This document shows positions 38,679 to 47,392 of a stretch of 63,892 nucleotides of DNA, in pieces. Both the position numbers and the translations under genes were made by a program. The DNA comes from an uncultured Pelagibacteraceae bacterium. GTDB lineage: Bacteria; Pseudomonadota; Alphaproteobacteria; Pelagibacterales; Pelagibacteraceae. Location: the NCBI GenBank assembly GCA_902631255.1, contig CACOXS010000004.1, positions 1-63,892 on the forward strand, written 5' to 3'. The notes under the pieces are model-generated. The model saw nothing but the letters and a program-made list of their open reading frames with translations, had not been told where the DNA came from and searched no databases. Positions within the stretch are counted from its first letter, which is position 1. Every line of letters begins with the position of its first letter.

Positions 38679-39378
38679 TTATTTCTCCAAATCCTTAATC
38701 ATTTCTTCAAGTGGTGTCCAGGTAAATTTTTCTCTTTCTAACTCATAACTATTTTTTTTGACTAAATAATTTCAAGGCATTTATTTCATCCTCCCAACCA
38801 TTTAAATTCCAAGCCTCATAAATTAAATCTAAACTCATATTATTTTCTGCTGCAAAACCCGCTGCATAAATCACTCCATTCGTTTCATAACTATCAATAA
38901 TAGATTCCCCTTGTTCAGCTAAAAAATAGTCTTCTTCATTTTCACTATCAACTATCCGAGTGGGTCTATATCCTCCCTCACATTCTTCAAACCAATCATT
39001 TAATTTTTTTAGTTCACTTTTATTAAATTTTCGTCCCATTATTTTTTCTGCCTCAAAAATTTCATCTGATTTTTTTTCATTGATTATCCAACTTAATAAT
39101 AATTCTTGAAAGCATCCTCCATCAGGTGTTTCATCAAATGATATAAATTGTTCTAAGCCTCCGTCTTCAAGTATCTTTTCAGTTATTTTATTAAACATCC
39201 ATTTATCTATTTGATTAAGTGAATGGGTTATTTCTTGAAACTGATAAGAATTACTTGAAAGTTTGATTGGTGAAAATAATAGTTCTTTTCCAGTTTTTAT
39301 AAATCCTGGTTTTATATTATTTTTTGTTTCTGGTATTTTTTTTTTCTTTCTTTTTTCTTTTTTGGCATTGTATACCAC
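38679..39378 (-). pseudogene. Hypothetical protein gene with a likely poly-A frameshift near its end
   Basis: The uninterrupted frame (38749-39378, 209 residues) starts with a lysine-rich stretch and ends ...LKLFSQKK. Its stop lies just after a run of eight A (minus strand). With nine A the frame continues as NSYELEREKFTWTPLEEMI and KDLEK to a TAA at 38679-38681, a convincing C-terminus. It may therefore be a frameshifted gene, or a sequencing error. Function unknown. Confidence 0.5.
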
Positions 39379-39505
39379 TCAATTAATTTCCTTTATTTAT
39401 CTTTGCAATTATTACTTGCTTATCTTTACTGAATTTTTAGTTCATCTGTAGAAATAGTGTTATTTTTAATTTTTTAAAAACTTTTTTTGTTTTCATTAAA
39501 AAGAT

Positions 39506-39715
39506 TTACTTTTTTTTGTATCCTTTTTTTAATTTGGATTTGATTAATTTTTCTACCTCAACTTTGGCTGCAGCTGGTGATTTAGCTTTTTTTATTGAAG
39601 TTTGTCCATTAGTTCCAACTTTCCCATAAAGAATATTTATTGAGGAACCTTTTGCCTCTATTTGCCAAAATTTGTTAGACTTAGCATCTTTATATACCAA
39701 TCTAGTTTTACTCAT
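39506..39715 (-). CDS. Stand-alone WGR-domain protein
   Basis: The 69-residue product is nearly only a WGR domain: FWQIEAKGSSINILYGKVGTNGQ followed by a lysine-rich helix. The WGR tripeptide is YGK here. WGR domains in PARPs bind DNA ends; small bacterial versions are of unknown role. A GGAGG-type ribosome site precedes the ATG. Proximity to a DNA ligase gene is suggestive. Confidence 0.85.
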   Translation of the reverse strand: MSKTRLVYKDAKSNKFWQIEAKGSSINILYGKVGTNGQTSIKKAKSPAAAKVEVEKLIKSKLKKGYKKK

Positions 39716-39803
39716 TTTTACCTCCTTTTTAATTCCTTAAGTTAATTTAAATTATTCTAGATATAAAGAGAAAAAAAATATAAATTTAGAGTCTCCATTA
39801 AAA

Positions 39804-40742
39804 ATGATAAAGCAAGTTGATAATAAGGAAATAAAAACTGAAAGAAACCGTTTAAAAGATAATATTTTTACAACATATGAAAAAACTAGAAATTTTAAAA
39901 AAATTTTTCAAAAAAAAAAAATGGGGAATATAGGTTCTCTCACTGCTAAAGTAGGTAAAATTGATCCACTCAAAGAAATATTAAAAGCTTTCATACCAAA
40001 TAAATTTGGACCAATTCTTGTAAAAAAAAAAATTACTAGTTTAGGGTATGAGACTGATTATAACATGGAAGCAGATTACTTTATTGAAAAATTAGGTCTT
40101 GTTTTTGAGTTTGACGGACCAGATCACTACAATAATCCTTTTAAAATGATTAGAGACGAAAGAAAATATAGAGCATTAAAATCAATTAAGAAAAATGGAA
40201 AAAAAGTTATAATAAGAATTATTAGAATTCCTTATTATTATCAACTAACAAAAGATGTGGCTAAATTTGTTTTTAGGGATCTTGTAAAATATTTTCGTAA
40301 AGATTTAAAAAAATTACCTAAAAATGGTTTTTATACAGACAAAAGGTATACCAAAGCTATTTCAAAAGTTTATAAAAATATTTTCACTGGTAAAACTGCT
40401 AAAAAAGAAATTGAGATTCCAGGATGTGGCCTGCAAAGAAGCGAACGAGTGCCTTCAGAATATTGTGAAAAAGGAATTGAAAAAATTTTAAATGATTTTA
40501 AAAAAATAACGATCAGACCACCAAAAAGTATTGAACATCAATACATGTGGGCTTTAAAATATTACGTAGACGACGTAAAAACTTATAAAAATAATTTTCA
40601 AAATCAAAGATTAATTCTTCCAACCTGGCATACTAAATTTATGGAAAGATACAAAAAAAATATTTCAAACAAAAAAGATGAACATTTACAATGTGTGTTT
40701 ACTAGAAATAAAGCCTCAATTCTTAGAACAAAGAAAATTTAA
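39804..40742 (+). CDS. PD-(D/E)XK / DUF559-like nuclease candidate
   Basis: This 312-residue basic protein has a central core: ADYFIEKLGLVFEFDGPDHY (D91, E102, D104), then D118xxR and KKVIIRIIRIPYYYQL. This resembles the Vsr/DUF559/RAP subset of the PD-(D/E)XK superfamily, in which the acidic pair and a later K or Q bind metal. The flanking regions are lysine-rich and unrecognised. No methylase lies nearby. Confidence 0.6.
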   Translation: MIKQVDNKEIKTERNRLKDNIFTTYEKTRNFKKIFQKKKMGNIGSLTAKVGKIDPLKEILKAFIPNKFGPILVKKKITSLGYETDYNMEADYFIEKLGLVFEFDGPDHYNNPFKMIRDERKYRALKSIKKNGKKVIIRIIRIPYYYQLTKDVAKFVFRDLVKYFRKDLKKLPKNGFYTDKRYTKAISKVYKNIFTGKTAKKEIEIPGCGLQRSERVPSEYCEKGIEKILNDFKKITIRPPKSIEHQYMWALKYYVDDVKTYKNNFQNQRLILPTWHTKFMERYKKNISNKKDEHLQCVFTRNKASILRTKKI

Positions 40743-40783
40743 AAATTTTTCTTTTAAACATCATTTCCCATATTTTTTGTGAT

Positions 40784-41347
40784 TTATTTCAATATATTAA
40801 TTATTTCGGATAATTCTTCCTCAAAATTTTCTGATTGCCCGATAGACCCTAATTGGCCTCTGTCATTAAGAAAATAATATACTTTTTCTTTTACACTTCC
40901 ATACGATTCACTCTCAAAATAAGAATGATTAATTTTTTTTCCACCCGAATGAATAGTATAATCTGTGAAAGTTCTATTTCCCCATTCATCCATGCAACCA
41001 TAAGTATTACCTTTAATTTTTATAGTTACTTCTTGAATATTGTCAGAAATGTCAATTTTAATGTCGGTATTCTCAAGTCCCTCCCAAGAAACTATTCTTA
41101 TCTTATTCTTTTCTATTTTAGGCAAATAGTTCTTTTCAGAATACTCGTTCCTGCACTTTATCTTTTTTTCATCTCCAATCTGCACTTTTTCATCAGAAAG
41201 AACAAAAACCTGCAATGAATTATTTTCATAGTTGTCATCAATAAATTTTTTTAACTCTGTCATTTTCATTTCAAAAAATTTTGGTGCATCCATATCAAAA
41301 TGATAAAGCATTATTTCTTCTATACCTTTTATTTTATAACTGCTCAT
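40784..41347 (-). CDS. Hypothetical protein
   Basis: This protein of about 187 residues starts at the ATG 41345-41347 overlapping the upstream stop; a longer in-frame start at 41377 is less likely. It contains KIKGNTYGCMDEWGNRTF and a beta-rich pattern. Unrecognised. Confidence 0.65.
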   Translation of the reverse strand: MSSYKIKGIEEIMLYHFDMDAPKFFEMKMTELKKFIDDNYENNSLQVFVLSDEKVQIGDEKKIKCRNEYSEKNYLPKIEKNKIRIVSWEGLENTDIKIDISDNIQEVTIKIKGNTYGCMDEWGNRTFTDYTIHSGGKKINHSYFESESYGSVKEKVYYFLNDRGQLGSIGQSENFEEELSEIINILK

Positions 41348-41676
41348 AAACTTTTTCCACTGCAGAACAGATACCACATTGCTGCAATTAGAGGGTTTTC
41401 AGATTTAGAACCTATAGCGCGAGCTGCATCTGACATTTTTATCATGGTCTTGCCATTTAAACCTTCTTTAATATCTTTTCCTTCGATCCGGCAGAGAACA
41501 TTTTTATCATCCTCTAGTTCTTTAATAAGATTTCCTTCAACACGGCAGACAATAAAATCTAATCCTTTACCACCAGGAGCACCTATTTTAATGTTATTTC
41601 CATTTACATGACATAATGTTTCTTCACCTTCTATTAAACATTTGCCATCAAATTTTAATTTCTTTTTTTTTGGCAT
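41344..41676 (-). CDS. Small hypothetical protein with repeated beta pattern
   Basis: The 110-residue protein contains three related strands: CLIEGEETLCHVNGNNIKIG, FIVCRVEGNLIKE and VLCRIEGKDIKEG. These suggest a small beta repeat fold with regularly placed cysteines. A helix follows. Coupled by overlap to the next gene. Not recognised. Confidence 0.65.
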   Translation of the reverse strand: MPKKKKLKFDGKCLIEGEETLCHVNGNNIKIGAPGGKGLDFIVCRVEGNLIKELEDDKNVLCRIEGKDIKEGLNGKTMIKMSDAARAIGSKSENPLIAAMWYLFCSGKSL

Positions 41677-41736
41677 AGGGTCTATTTAATTCTCATACAT
41701 TTCATTTTAGTCAGAAAACTTATTATTTTAAACAAT

Positions 41737-42081
41737 CTATTTTTTTTTTATTTTTAACAATTTTTTTTTGTTTCTTAACGTATTTATAATACTCAATTGA
41801 CTTTGATTAATCATTTTTTGAATATTATCTGCTAATAAGGCACTTGTTGCATTCATTGTTGAAATAGGGGTAATGCTATCTGAAACCTCTAACACAGAAT
41901 TTGATAGATAATTTAATCCATCTAACATCTTGTCTATTTTCTTTTCACCTTTATATGATCTTGCTTGTCTAAAACAAGTCATAGCTTGACGTGCACTTGC
42001 GGATGCTTTTCTTGAATGTTGACCTGTTCGACTAGCTTGAGTTAGTGCTACACCTTTTGTAAATATTGATCAAAATCCCAT
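41737..42081 (-). pseudogene. Hypothetical gene with in-frame TGA at codon 4
   Basis: A strong AGGAGG site precedes an ATG at 42079-42081. The frame reads MGF, TGA (42070-42072), then continues open as SIFTKGVALTQASRTGQ into the 81-residue part starting at 41982 and on to 41737. Reading TGA as TGG would give a 114-residue protein beginning MGFWSIFTKG. It is a probable recent nonsense mutation or base error. There is no better start before the ATG at 41982. Function unknown; long helices likely. Confidence 0.55.
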
Positions 42082-42144
42082 AATATCCTCCTAAATTATT
42101 ATTTTCTTTGAAGATTAACATAACTTCAACTAGTTTTAAAATTT

Positions 42145-42942
42145 ATGAAAAAAATTGCACTTTGCTATGATTTTGATGGAACTTTGTGTTCAGGGTACAT
42201 GCAAAATCAAAAACTTATTCCAGATTGTAATTTAGATGTAAAAGAATTTTGGACATCTGTTACTGAAAATTCAAAAAAAAATAATATCGATCCAACTCTA
42301 TCTTACATGCATCTATTGGAAGAAAAAATGCATCAGGCAAAAGTGGAAATTTCAAAACAAAATTTTAATAAATATGGTCAAAAGTTAAAATTATTTTCTG
42401 GTGTAAATGACTGGTTTAAAAGAATAAAAGATTTTGGAAAAAAAAATAATATTGAAGTTGAACATTATATTATCTCTTCAGGATTAACGGATATGATAGA
42501 AGGTTGTGATTTTAGCAATGAATTGAATAAGATTTATGCTTGCGAGTATATTTATAAAGATGGAAGAGGAATATGGCCAAAACTATCAGTAAATTATTCA
42601 AATAAAGTCCAATATCTCTATAGAATTCATAAAGGAGCTTTTGATGTCAGCGATCAAGAGGGAGTAAATCAAAAGAAATATTTTGGGGATCATATACATG
42701 TTCCTTTTGAAAATATGATTTTTTTTGGAGATGGTGAAACTGATGTTCCTACTTTCAATGTAGTAAATAAGAACAATGGCAAATCTGTTTGTATTTATGA
42801 AGAAGGAAATGAAAAATCAATGAGTATAGCAAAAAAATTATTTTCTGACGGAAGAGTTCATCATGTTGTTAAAAATAATTACGAAGAAAACTCTGATATT
42901 GATTTATTAATAAAAGATATAATTAAATCAAAAATAACTTAG
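42145..42942 (+). CDS. HAD-superfamily phosphatase-like protein
   Basis: The 265-residue protein has all HAD motifs: I, YDFDGTL (D9, D11); II, ISSG near 110-113; IV, FFGDGETDVPTF (195-204). A cap region lies between motifs I and II. It is likely a phosphohydrolase with an unknown substrate. It is transcribed away from the broken gene upstream. Confidence 0.85.
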   Translation: MKKIALCYDFDGTLCSGYMQNQKLIPDCNLDVKEFWTSVTENSKKNNIDPTLSYMHLLEEKMHQAKVEISKQNFNKYGQKLKLFSGVNDWFKRIKDFGKKNNIEVEHYIISSGLTDMIEGCDFSNELNKIYACEYIYKDGRGIWPKLSVNYSNKVQYLYRIHKGAFDVSDQEGVNQKKYFGDHIHVPFENMIFFGDGETDVPTFNVVNKNNGKSVCIYEEGNEKSMSIAKKLFSDGRVHHVVKNNYEENSDIDLLIKDIIKSKIT

Positions 42943-42956
42943 TAATCTTGATAATT

Positions 42957-43187
42957 TTATAAAAATTTCTTTATGTCTTTTTCTTGAATTGTTAAATAGT
43001 TTTTTATCCAAGCTATTTTACGTTTTTTTGCCTCTTTATTGTTTAGATTATATTCGTCAAAACTGGCATCACTTCTTCCATTCCAATAATCATATTGTTC
43101 AGAAGTTATTAATCCCATTGCAACCTCACCACCATACTTACTGATTGAAAAAGAATATTTTTTTTTAATTTCTTTTTTATTTGGCAT
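42957..43187 (-). CDS. Small hypothetical protein
   Basis: The 76-residue charged protein (YSFSISKYGGEVAMGLITSEQYDYW) is downstream of the channel-like gene and could be its partner. Not recognised. The ATG is 17 bases after the stop of that gene. Confidence 0.6.
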   Translation of the reverse strand: MPNKKEIKKKYSFSISKYGGEVAMGLITSEQYDYWNGRSDASFDEYNLNNKEAKKRKIAWIKNYLTIQEKDIKKFL

Positions 43188-43204
43188 ATCGAATCTTTTT
43201 AATT

Positions 43205-45244
43205 CTAAAGATCCCTATCTAATATTATATCTTTTCTATTATTTTGAACTCTTTTGTACAAATATATAGCAATACTTATTAGTGATAACGGAATAATGAA
43301 TTTCAAAAATCCACTTGTGTAATAATGTATTTTTTCAGTAATTAATGATGATAAACTGAAAGCGGTGATGGTGAAACCATTTACGATGTAAAACCAAATG
43401 AAAATAATATCAATGATTGTTAATTTTTTCGGTTCAGGTTTTTCAACAGAAAAATATAGAGCAATTGCTGATAAGAAAGTTGTGGTTAATATTCCTATAC
43501 TTTCACCCGATTTATCAAATCCTAAAAATACAGAATAGTAAACTAGGAAAGTTAAGAAGAACATTGGTATACCAATCTTAAAAAGAGTTGCGGTATTCTT
43601 TCTTCTTAAGGTCCAACCCAACCTATTTTCACTTGATACGGTAACTGTTTTTTTAAGATCAGTATCTTTGTATAAAAAGTTTTTCTTATATTTTATACCA
43701 GAGAAAGCATTCTCGATATGCCACTCATTTATATCAAATTCATCATCTACTAATTCTAGTGGAATTGGTTGCAAGATATGCTTAGAGTTATCTTTAAGTG
43801 TCATTGAAATGTAAACACTTTGCCAATCAAAAGGATAATTATCTGCAATTGCTAAGAAATCAAAATTTGCAACTATATAATATCTAACTGTATTATAATC
43901 ATCGTCATCTTTCCTTCTCCAAATTTCTTTTGAAGAAAACTTATCGTTCGTTGAAGATAAATTATTAAAAATTACCTGATCTAAAGGGTTATCTGACTGC
44001 GATACAAGATCTAAATAAAATTCTGCAGTCCATGTTTTTTCTTTAATATCAATATTGGTTATTCTGAGTACATCAATATAATTATATATTGTATTAAATT
44101 GCTGAATCTTACCATTTACTGTTGAAAATTGAGTTGGATGTAAAATTTTTGGAATTTTATATTTCTCATTTTGAAGTGAATTTGGAAATGAATAAGCATA
44201 ATTTTCTTTAAGTATATTTTCATTATTTTGATTAAATCCATATTGAATTCTCTTTCCAACAAATACGTCACTTTCATTATTGAAAGACAAAATACTCTCT
44301 AAAATTTTATCATCATTAATGTCTTCTGAATTATTTGCATAACATTTTTTTAGAGCCTGAAATGCAATTATAGGAATTTCAAGTCTAAATGTACTATCAA
44401 GTAATAATGCTTTGTCAGTTGGCGTTACGTTTTCTCCATAAATTTTTGACATTAAATCTTCAATAGAAACCGATGGAATTCCATGATTGCCTACTAATTG
44501 AATTAAGTTAAATGTTATTTTTTCAAATCTGTTCTCAATTGAACCAAATGTACTGATAACTTTGTTGTGTAAATTATTATCGAGTAAATGATTAAATACG
44601 TATTTAAATCTACTTAAATTAAGATCTAAAACTATTAAATCATCTGGTTTTAAGTCTTTAAAAATATTTTTTACTTTTTCATCCGCTTTTGTTTCATCAA
44701 AATTCTTAAAAGAAAAACTGGTAAAATTTTTATCATCGTTATGATTTTTTAGCATTTTTTCAGCCAATCTTAATTCTTGATGTAAAAAATAAATTTTATT
44801 TGATGAGTGATTTATAATTTCATTATCAATAAATTTTAATTTTGCTGGTTGATCTGCTCTTGAAACTTTAAATATTCTTTTTGAAATATTGGGATCTAAA
44901 TCCTTTAATCCTGTTGTTGTGATATTTTGTGGAAAATAAAAAAAATTTTTATCTTTAATCTTATCAATTATTGATGGATTATATTTATTTATAGAATGTC
45001 CATTGGTAAAGAAAGGATCATTTATTTCATTAAATTTACTCGATAACTGATTAATACCATCTTCTCCTCTTTGAACATGAAGAAAATCTATACTAAAATT
45101 AAATGGAAATTTTTTTCTCTTTATCTCTTCATTAATCTCTTCATTTATTAATTCACAACTTCGTCTTAAAAAGCCTGCAACAAAATTATTTTTTTCTTCA
45201 CCTATAGCAAGAGAAGAATACCAAACAAGGGATCTATAATTCAT
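43205..45244 (-). CDS. Pentameric ligand-gated ion channel homologue fused to a type I periplasmic-binding-like domain
   Basis: The 679-residue protein has three parts. Residues about 1-370 alternate strands and helices like type I periplasmic-binding/ANF-receptor proteins (SLAIGEEKNNFVAGFLRRSC...INEEIN near the start; KRIFKVSRADQPAKLKFI; KIYFLHQ). Residues about 385-550 resemble the Cys-loop extracellular beta sandwich (TWTAEFYLDL, ANFDFLAIADNYPFDWQSVYIS with the Pro-loop YPFD at 470-473, no Cys pair). Then come four membrane helices: M1 553-574 with KIGIP, M2 581-600, M3 608-635, M4 645-665. No clear signal peptide precedes the first domain. The ligand and ion are unknown. Confidence 0.75.
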   Translation of the reverse strand: MNYRSLVWYSSLAIGEEKNNFVAGFLRRSCELINEEINEEIKRKKFPFNFSIDFLHVQRGEDGINQLSSKFNEINDPFFTNGHSINKYNPSIIDKIKDKNFFYFPQNITTTGLKDLDPNISKRIFKVSRADQPAKLKFIDNEIINHSSNKIYFLHQELRLAEKMLKNHNDDKNFTSFSFKNFDETKADEKVKNIFKDLKPDDLIVLDLNLSRFKYVFNHLLDNNLHNKVISTFGSIENRFEKITFNLIQLVGNHGIPSVSIEDLMSKIYGENVTPTDKALLLDSTFRLEIPIIAFQALKKCYANNSEDINDDKILESILSFNNESDVFVGKRIQYGFNQNNENILKENYAYSFPNSLQNEKYKIPKILHPTQFSTVNGKIQQFNTIYNYIDVLRITNIDIKEKTWTAEFYLDLVSQSDNPLDQVIFNNLSSTNDKFSSKEIWRRKDDDDYNTVRYYIVANFDFLAIADNYPFDWQSVYISMTLKDNSKHILQPIPLELVDDEFDINEWHIENAFSGIKYKKNFLYKDTDLKKTVTVSSENRLGWTLRRKNTATLFKIGIPMFFLTFLVYYSVFLGFDKSGESIGILTTTFLSAIALYFSVEKPEPKKLTIIDIIFIWFYIVNGFTITAFSLSSLITEKIHYYTSGFLKFIIPLSLISIAIYLYKRVQNNRKDIILDRDL

Positions 45245-45252
45245 AGAAAAAT

Positions 45253-45663
45253 TTAATAAGCTAATTTACCATTAAGAATTATTGCGTAACCTGCTCCTGT
45301 ATAGTCTCCTTCACAATCAATGTATTTTTGAAATTCTTTTGTTACCTTTTTCTTATTTTTTTCATCTTGAAAAACTTCAGACAGTCTATCAGTCCAAATC
45401 TCACCTTTTTTGTTAATAATATCATCTCTTTCTTTATTAGATATGGTCTTATCATCTACCCAACAATACAAATATCCATCTGGATCACCTGAGTCTTGCT
45501 CACCTAATACTCCTCCTTCCCAATCCCAATAATCTAATTCCACTTTTATTTTTGGGTTATTTAAATGTAATTGGGTTATTTTTCTAATCATTTCTTCTGC
45601 TAATTTAAAAACTTTTTTTGTATTAGGATCTTTATTTGATGCAATTAAATCTTTTGTGCTCAT
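45253..45663 (-). CDS. Hypothetical protein upstream of the channel-like gene
   Basis: This 136-residue soluble protein is rich in acidic residues, with YWDWEGGVLGEQDSGDPDGYLYCWVDD in the middle and a C-terminal GAGYAIILNG strand. It ends 8 bases before the channel-like gene and is probably co-transcribed with it. Not recognised. Confidence 0.65.
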   Translation of the reverse strand: MSTKDLIASNKDPNTKKVFKLAEEMIRKITQLHLNNPKIKVELDYWDWEGGVLGEQDSGDPDGYLYCWVDDKTISNKERDDIINKKGEIWTDRLSEVFQDEKNKKKVTKEFQKYIDCEGDYTGAGYAIILNGKLAY

Positions 45664-45726
45664 TTCTACCCAATAAAAATTTAAATTGTTATCAATAATA
45701 AATCAATTAAAATTAACTTTTTAAAA

Positions 45727-46182
45727 ATGACTAAGATTAGAGATCCATTAAGCATTGAAAACATTTTATCAAATATGCTCAGTAAACTTAATGATGATGA
45801 GGTAAAAAATATTACAGGTAAGTCCATATCTCACTTCAGAAAATGTGGTGACCCTGATGACAAAGATCACAACTTATATTTAAGCGATGCCATCAAACTT
45901 GATATTTTAATGCAAAGAAGTCTCTTAGGAACTCCTCTGATAGACAATTTTCAACTATTTTTAGATAATGAGTTTAAAAAAGTTAATTCCTTTGAAAATA
46001 TAGAAAATACATTATTAAAAGTTGGTGGAAGGGTTGGAGATCTTATGGATGTTGTTCAAGAAGCTATGGATCCAGAAAGTCCTTTAGGAAAAGATTTAAG
46101 CAAGAAAGAAAAGGACCTTATTTCCAAGTCTATAATTGAATTAGAGGAAAAAATTGCAAAACTTAAGATGTCTATAAAATAA
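45727..46182 (+). CDS. Hypothetical protein, possible DNA-binding or phage-type regulator
   Basis: The 151-residue mostly helical protein includes ITGKSISHFRKCGDPDDKDH and LYLSDAIKLDILMQR, a layout reminiscent of helix-turn-helix phage regulators. This resemblance is weak. Divergent from the 136-residue gene. Confidence 0.6.
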   Translation: MTKIRDPLSIENILSNMLSKLNDDEVKNITGKSISHFRKCGDPDDKDHNLYLSDAIKLDILMQRSLLGTPLIDNFQLFLDNEFKKVNSFENIENTLLKVGGRVGDLMDVVQEAMDPESPLGKDLSKKEKDLISKSIIELEEKIAKLKMSIK

Positions 46183-46230
46183 CAAACTAATTTAGTCATC
46201 AAGATAATCATCAAAAATGAGTATTCTTTA

Positions 46231-46258
46231 AGTGAAATTTTTATAATCAAATTTCACT
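46231..46258. repeat. Inverted repeat between two island genes
   Basis: AGTGAAATTT and AAATTTCACT form a 10-base-pair stem with an 8-base loop in the spacer between 46182 and 46292. A-rich sequence follows on the plus strand, so it does not look like a rho-independent terminator for the upstream gene. Confidence 0.5.
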
Positions 46259-46291
46259 AAAAAAAAACTTAATATCACTTATATAGTAAAT

Positions 46292-46489
46292 GTGACTAAC
46301 AAATATTATAAAAAATTTCCAAATAAAGTTTTACTAAAAGACCTAAAAAAAATGACAGATAAAGAGTTTGATGAGTATTGTTCAAAAATAATAAAACAAT
46401 TATGCAAGTCAATGGCCGACGATTTAGATTTTTATGATTTTAAAAGTTACTCAACAACTAAAGGAGAGTCTTTGAATGAAGTTAATTAA
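46292..46489 (+). CDS. Small hypothetical protein
   Basis: The 65-residue protein is translated from GTG at 46292; the overlapping ATG at 46290 runs directly into TGA. It has a helical, charged sequence (DLKKMTDKEFDEYCSKIIKQLCKS). It overlaps the next gene by 14 bases. Not recognised. Confidence 0.55.
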   Translation: MTNKYYKKFPNKVLLKDLKKMTDKEFDEYCSKIIKQLCKSMADDLDFYDFKSYSTTKGESLNEVN

Positions 46490-46727
46490 AACATTTTTTT
46501 TTTTGTTTCTATTAACTTTTACCACTCATGCATTTGGTAAATCTAATGAGTATTATCAGATGGTGATAACTAATGTTTTAACTAATTGTAAAACTGATGA
46601 ATGTAGAAAATCTATATTTGAACAAGAAGTTCATATTGCTTTCTTTAATTTAATGGATGCAATACTTAATCAGTTACAATTTGAGCTATCACAAAAAAAG
46701 AAGGAAAAGTTATGGTCAAACGAATGA
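46476..46727 (+). CDS. Small secreted protein
   Basis: The 83-residue protein has a signal peptide (KTFFFLFLLTFTTHAFG) and a mature part of about 63 residues with two cysteines (TNCKTDECRKS) that may form a disulfide. First of three consecutive exported products with overlapping or adjacent ends. Confidence 0.65.
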   Translation: MKLIKTFFFLFLLTFTTHAFGKSNEYYQMVITNVLTNCKTDECRKSIFEQEVHIAFFNLMDAILNQLQFELSQKKKEKLWSNE

Positions 46728-46954
46728 TGATTTTCCTTTTTTTATTTATTCAATCAGTAAATGCTGATGAATGCACATACAAAACTGAAACAATTTCAGA
46801 AAATGGAGTGATTGTTTCAACAAAACAAATCAAGGTGTGTAATGAAACTGTTTATATGAGTAATGGTTTTTGGCATGACCTAATGTATTCGGAACAGGGT
46901 AATGAATTGTTTTGGAATACTATGATTTTTATTTTTTCAATGACAGGAGGTTAA
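46712..46954 (+). CDS. Small secreted protein
   Basis: The 80-residue protein has a signal peptide ending NADECTYKTE. The mature part has TISENGVIVSTKQIKVC and a hydrophobic end. It overlaps the preceding gene by 16 bases from the first ATG; later ATGs (46724 or 46727) are possible starts. Unknown family. Confidence 0.62.
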   Translation: MVKRMMIFLFLFIQSVNADECTYKTETISENGVIVSTKQIKVCNETVYMSNGFWHDLMYSEQGNELFWNTMIFIFSMTGG

Positions 46955-47392
46955 ATGAGAATAATACTAATAATGATAATTGGGTTAATGGTGAGTAATT
47001 GCTCAAATACATATGTAAAAAATAAAAAAAATATTTCTTCACCAAATGATTTAATGAAGTTTACTAATGTTTGGTGTGAAAAAAATAAATCCACAGATAA
47101 AGTAATTCGAATGTGTGGCCAAGGATGGTCAAAAGATCTAACGATTAGTGAACAGAAAGCAATTATGGATAGTAAACTAAAAATTGCAGATATTACTCAA
47201 CATAGTCTAAACAAAAATGAAAAGATTATCCTTAAGGATAATAAAAAAGGTGTAGATAAATCTTATGAGATGAATGCTGAGAATATATTAGAGGAAGCTA
47301 CAATCTCTGGATATAAAATTATATCTAAAAAAGTTCTTAAAGAAAAAAATGGTTGGAGAACAATGGTATTACTAGAATATAATTTAATTTGA
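46955..47392 (+). CDS. Lipoprotein, LPP20-like
   Basis: The 145-residue protein has a lipobox (MIIGLMVSNC, C16). The mature domain (GQGWSKDLTISEQKAIMDSKLKIAD ... GYKIISKKVLKEKNGWRTMVLLEYNL) resembles LPP20/FlgP-type lipoproteins. Starts directly after the previous stop, so the three exported proteins probably form one unit. A cell-surface assembly role is only a guess. Confidence 0.65.
   Translation: MRIILIMIIGLMVSNCSNTYVKNKKNISSPNDLMKFTNVWCEKNKSTDKVIRMCGQGWSKDLTISEQKAIMDSKLKIADITQHSLNKNEKIILKDNKKGVDKSYEMNAENILEEATISGYKIISKKVLKEKNGWRTMVLLEYNLI

Noticed and set aside
41737-42081. Genome-wide TGA-to-Trp recoding
   Set aside because: Other genes in the window, for example the EamA gene, stop at TGA, so a local mutation is more likely.
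43205-45244. Simple ABC-type binding protein or TIR-like sensor
   Set aside because: The Pro-loop beta domain and four-helix end are not found in those families.
46231-46258. Rho-independent terminator
   Set aside because: The stem is AT-rich and followed by A residues, not T, on the coding strand of the upstream gene.
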